From JACCRE01 sp049790855 (GTDB taxonomy: Bacteria > Planctomycetota > Planctomycetia > Planctomycetales > Planctomycetaceae), in contig JBAQZJ010000431.1 in the NCBI GenBank assembly GCA_049790855.1, positions 1-7,256 on the forward strand: a stretch of DNA of 7,256 nucleotides, written 5' to 3'. This document shows, piece after piece, positions 4,616 to 7,256 of the stretch; positions within the stretch are counted from its first letter, which is position 1; the number at the start of each line of letters is the position of its first letter. The notes beneath the pieces were generated by a model. That model worked only from the letters and a program-made list of their open reading frames with translations. It did no database searches and had not been told where the DNA came from. Position numbers and translations under genes: made by a program.

Positions 4616-7204
4616 ATGCCGGCCGATGTTCGATGTGTTTGCGGGACAAGCGTTTCCGTCGCGGGAACCACGGCCCGCTGTCCGGTGTGCGGACGAGTCG
4701 TGCGTGCTCGCGTCGTCGCCGGAGGCGATGATTCCGTAGCCGAGATTCACGAGTTCCTGCCGACCGGATCGCCGGCCGCCAGTCGCGAACCGGCCGACAA
4801 AACGAGCGTCGCGAAACAGATGTTCGAGGCCCTGCTCGACCCTCGCGCGATTCAGTGGCTGATGATGCTCGGCGGGTCGCTCTCGGTCGTCGGCCTGATC
4901 GTCTGGCTCGTCAGCGTTGGAGCGTTCGACAGCCCGTTGCGTCAAGCCGCGGCGTTCGGCGTCGGCACGCTGGCCCTGTTTGCGGCCGGCGGATCGCTGG
5001 CACGCCTGACGCGGCACCGGCTGGCCGGCGAGGCGCTGGCGTTTCTCGCCTGCGTCGTCGCCCCGCTGAACCTCTGGTTCTATCACGCGCAGGAACTCGT
5101 CACGGTCGACGGCCGGCTGTGGATGGGCGGCGTCGTCTGTTGCGCGCTGTATGCTGCGACATTGGTCACGTTCCGACGACCGTTGTTCCTGTACGCCTTC
5201 CAGGTCGGCGTGACGCTGACCGCCCTGCTGCTGATTGCCGACTTCGGCGAGGTCGGCGTGACAGGACTCTGCCTGACGCTGGCGATCCTCGGCGCCATTG
5301 CCGTTCACCTGGAGCGAGCATTTCCGGCGGAAGGGGCGTTCGATCGCCGGCGGTTCGGACCGCCGCTGCTCTGGACGGGCCTCGGACAGGTCGCGGTCGC
5401 TCTCGCGGTCCTGCTGACGGCCCAGATTCTCGATTGGACCGACCTGCCGACCGCGGCGATCTCGTGGCTGATCGACGTGAACCGGCTTGCCGTCACGCCG
5501 GTCTTCGCGACGGGACTGTGGCTCGTGGCGGCGTATCTCGCCTTCTATGCCGCGATCGTTCCGCGAATCGCCAAGGGCTGGACGGTGCTCGCCGGTGCGC
5601 TCTGCCTGCTGATGGCCGAGGCGACCGTCTTGATCGGAACCGACGCCAGCGCCGAAGGCGCCGTCGTGGCGCTGGCCCTGACCTCCGCGGTCGCCTGCCT
5701 TGGGTCGGCGCGGTTCGGCGACCGAATCGGCGTCTCGGGGGCTGTCGCCCGCGGGTCGGCGGTCCTGCTGTCGGCTCTGCCCGTCGGACTGGGGTACCTG
5801 CTGTTCTGTCGCGGGGTGATGCCCAGCTTCAAGGCGTTCGGCTGGGACCGATCGTTCGAGGCCGCCTTCCCGTTCGCGATGACGCTCGTCTCGGCCTGCC
5901 TCGCGGCATCGGCCGTCGCGATGCGACGGTATCGGCAGGAAGCGACGGCCTTGCGGTTCCTGACGGCCGGCGGCGTGCTGCTGGCCGCGGCGGGTGCCGT
6001 TCAGCTTGTCGAGATGCCCTGGTCGATCGGTGCGGCGATTCTCGCGATGATTCCGCTTGCCTACCTGATCGAGGGCATGCTTCGCAAAGACGACGTCGAC
6101 GTCGCGATCGCTTACACGGCCGCGGGGCTGTTCAGCGCGAGCGCCTTCCTGGCGGTCTGCCACCAGGGATTCGATTTGTTCATCCCGCGGGAAGGCAAAG
6201 TCGCCACGCTGGGCGTCGCGATCGTCGCTCTGGAAATCGCGGCCTTCCTGTTGATGAGCGCGACCCGGTCGGAACGTCGCGGCTGGCGCGAACTGTCGGT
6301 CTTCCTGTCGCTTCCCGCCGCAGGAGCGATCGCCGTCATGCTCTGGCAAGGTCTCGGGTTCGCGGGCGGGTCGTCCGACTGGACGATTCCCGCGTTCGCC
6401 GTCGCCGCCGTCCTTCCGTTGATGATCTCGCGGACGTTCAAGACCACAAACACTGCACGACCGTTGTTCTTGACCGGGGCGGCGCTGCTACTGGCGACGA
6501 CCGCCGTCGCCGATCTGCGGGCGTTTGCAATGACGCTCGCCGATGATCTTGCGTGGTGGAACTTCGGCGAAATCGTCGGAGTCGTCGCGGCGTGTCTCGT
6601 CGCGGCGGCGATTGCAGCACGGACTGGTTGGCGCTGGGTGTTCTCGCTGGGAGCGATCGCCTCGACCGCGGTCGCGGTATTCGTGTTGTCGTCGCTGGCG
6701 GACCTTTCGGCGTGGCAGCGACTCGAAGTGCTGGCCGTGACGCTCGGAACGCTGCTGCTCGTCGCCGGTCACATCGGCCGCTTCCGCGACCGCACCCGCC
6801 AGGCGGACGACCTCGTCGACCTCGCCCTCTGGTTCGGCAGCGGTCTGACGATCGTGCCGCTGGCCGTCGCGACGTTCTATCACCGCTTCGAGTCGCCGCC
6901 GCCGTCGCTGTTCGACGAACTGGCGCTCGCGACGTTCGGGCTGCTGATGCTGGCGACGGGCTTCGCCTGGCGGTTCAAGGCCACGACGCTCGTCGGGGGC
7001 GGAGCCTTGGGCGGCTACCTCGTCGTGCTGATCGCGTCGCTGTTGCGACGCCCCGAAGTCGAGATGGGCGCCTATCTCGCCGTTGCGGGGACGGCCCTGT
7101 TCCTCGCCGCGGTCGCCCTGAGCATCTACCGCGACCGCCTGCTCGCCCTGCCCGACCGAATCGCGAAGCGCGAAGGCGTGTTCCAGGTGCTCGACTGGCG
7201 GTGA
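4616..7204 (+). CDS. Zinc-ribbon-headed polytopic membrane protein, 862 aa, function unknown
   Basis: Integral membrane protein of unknown role. The cytosol-like N-terminus has Cys7, Cys9, Cys22 and Cys25 (CxC, 12 residues, CxxC), a short zinc-ribbon pattern like those fused to bacterial membrane or signalling proteins. A polar linker (about 30-75) follows. From about residue 80 to 837 come roughly 24-26 hydrophobic helices in near-continuous succession (for example 80-102, 110-130, 136-156, 168-208, 249-271, 321-342, 376-398, 447-464, 528-548, 651-668, 674-695, 703-720, 766-783, 788-809, 818-837), with short arginine-rich loops and no large soluble domain or catalytic motif. The tail (838-862) is basic and soluble. 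It recalls large multi-helix families such as DUF2157/DUF2339 or the SCO7613-type membrane proteins, which also combine zinc ribbons with many helices; that likeness is from memory and unverified. Start supported by GGAGAG 5 bases upstream. It is divergent from the lipoprotein; its stop codon lies inside an inverted repeat. Confidence 0.88.
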   Translation: MPADVRCVCGTSVSVAGTTARCPVCGRVVRARVVAGGDDSVAEIHEFLPTGSPAASREPADKTSVAKQMFEALLDPRAIQWLMMLGGSLSVVGLIVWLVSVGAFDSPLRQAAAFGVGTLALFAAGGSLARLTRHRLAGEALAFLACVVAPLNLWFYHAQELVTVDGRLWMGGVVCCALYAATLVTFRRPLFLYAFQVGVTLTALLLIADFGEVGVTGLCLTLAILGAIAVHLERAFPAEGAFDRRRFGPPLLWTGLGQVAVALAVLLTAQILDWTDLPTAAISWLIDVNRLAVTPVFATGLWLVAAYLAFYAAIVPRIAKGWTVLAGALCLLMAEATVLIGTDASAEGAVVALALTSAVACLGSARFGDRIGVSGAVARGSAVLLSALPVGLGYLLFCRGVMPSFKAFGWDRSFEAAFPFAMTLVSACLAASAVAMRRYRQEATALRFLTAGGVLLAAAGAVQLVEMPWSIGAAILAMIPLAYLIEGMLRKDDVDVAIAYTAAGLFSASAFLAVCHQGFDLFIPREGKVATLGVAIVALEIAAFLLMSATRSERRGWRELSVFLSLPAAGAIAVMLWQGLGFAGGSSDWTIPAFAVAAVLPLMISRTFKTTNTARPLFLTGAALLLATTAVADLRAFAMTLADDLAWWNFGEIVGVVAACLVAAAIAARTGWRWVFSLGAIASTAVAVFVLSSLADLSAWQRLEVLAVTLGTLLLVAGHIGRFRDRTRQADDLVDLALWFGSGLTIVPLAVATFYHRFESPPPSLFDELALATFGLLMLATGFAWRFKATTLVGGGALGGYLVVLIASLLRRPEVEMGAYLAVAGTALFLAAVALSIYRDRLLALPDRIAKREGVFQVLDWR

Positions 7205-7241
7205 GCGCTCTTTCAGAGCCGCGACCGTCAGGGAGCGCTCA
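7202..7241. repeat. Inverted repeat spanning the stop codon of the membrane protein gene
   Basis: Nine bases (7202-7210, tgagcgctc) that include the TGA stop recur as an exact inverted copy at 7233-7241, separated by 22 bases. The spacer contains most of a copy of the dispersed palindrome. It could fold as a hairpin right after translation ends and contribute to termination, although no U-tract is visible before the window ends. Confidence 0.45.
7218..7237 (+). repeat. Second, partial copy of the dispersed palindrome
   Basis: These 20 bases are the exact inverse complement of 3057-3076, the right half of the palindrome at 3022-3080. The complementary half would be expected just beyond the right edge, so the copy is probably cut by the window rather than truly truncated. 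Like the first copy, it sits immediately after a gene's stop codon. Confidence 0.75.
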
Positions 7242-7256
7242 TCGACGAGGGGGCAC

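Noticed and set aside
4415..6349. Long open frame on the minus strand (644 codons) opposite the membrane protein
   Set aside because: Its product is a charged Arg/Gln/Asp-rich string without domain or hydrophobic core, typical of the antisense frame of GC-rich coding DNA. The plus-strand frame encodes a coherent zinc-ribbon and helical protein with a good ribosome-binding site.

Overview
This GC-rich window is bacterial chromosomal DNA with four protein genes, one of them cut by the left edge. The best guess at the source is a planctomycete. That rests on high GC, a lineage-style dispersed palindrome with Pro/Ala/Gly-rich and zinc-ribbon membrane proteins, and GH130/GT4 genes of the type common there. 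No rRNA, tRNA or taxon-defining marker is present, so this is inference.

Layout from left to right: (1) on the minus strand, a family 4 glycosyltransferase whose C-terminus runs off the left edge (991 to 1). (2) A 445-base gap with no convincing gene, holding a strong hairpin (1316-1346) placed as the terminator of the next gene. (3) On the minus strand, a 488-residue GH130 family protein (2903 to 1437), with a plausible sigma70-like promoter just upstream (2979-3006). (4) A 59-base near-perfect palindrome (3022-3080) that belongs to a dispersed repeat family; a second copy starts at the right edge of the window. (5) On the minus strand, a 400-residue lipoprotein with a histidine/glycine-rich repeat region (4298 to 3096). 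(6) A 317-base divergent intergenic region with a candidate promoter for the lipoprotein. (7) On the plus strand, an 862-residue polytopic membrane protein with an N-terminal CxC/CxxC zinc-ribbon-like motif (4616 to 7204).

Functionally, the GT4 and GH130 genes form a plausible carbohydrate pair: a retaining-fold glycosyltransferase beside a mannoside phosphorylase/hydrolase-family enzyme. They appear to be separate transcription units because a hairpin lies between them. The lipoprotein and the membrane protein are divergently transcribed and both belong to the cell envelope, but nothing in the sequence ties their functions together. No CRISPR array, phage, toxin-antitoxin or defence system was seen. 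The most unusual items are the His-Gly-Gly repeat lipoprotein, the zinc-ribbon/many-helix membrane protein, and the dispersed palindrome.
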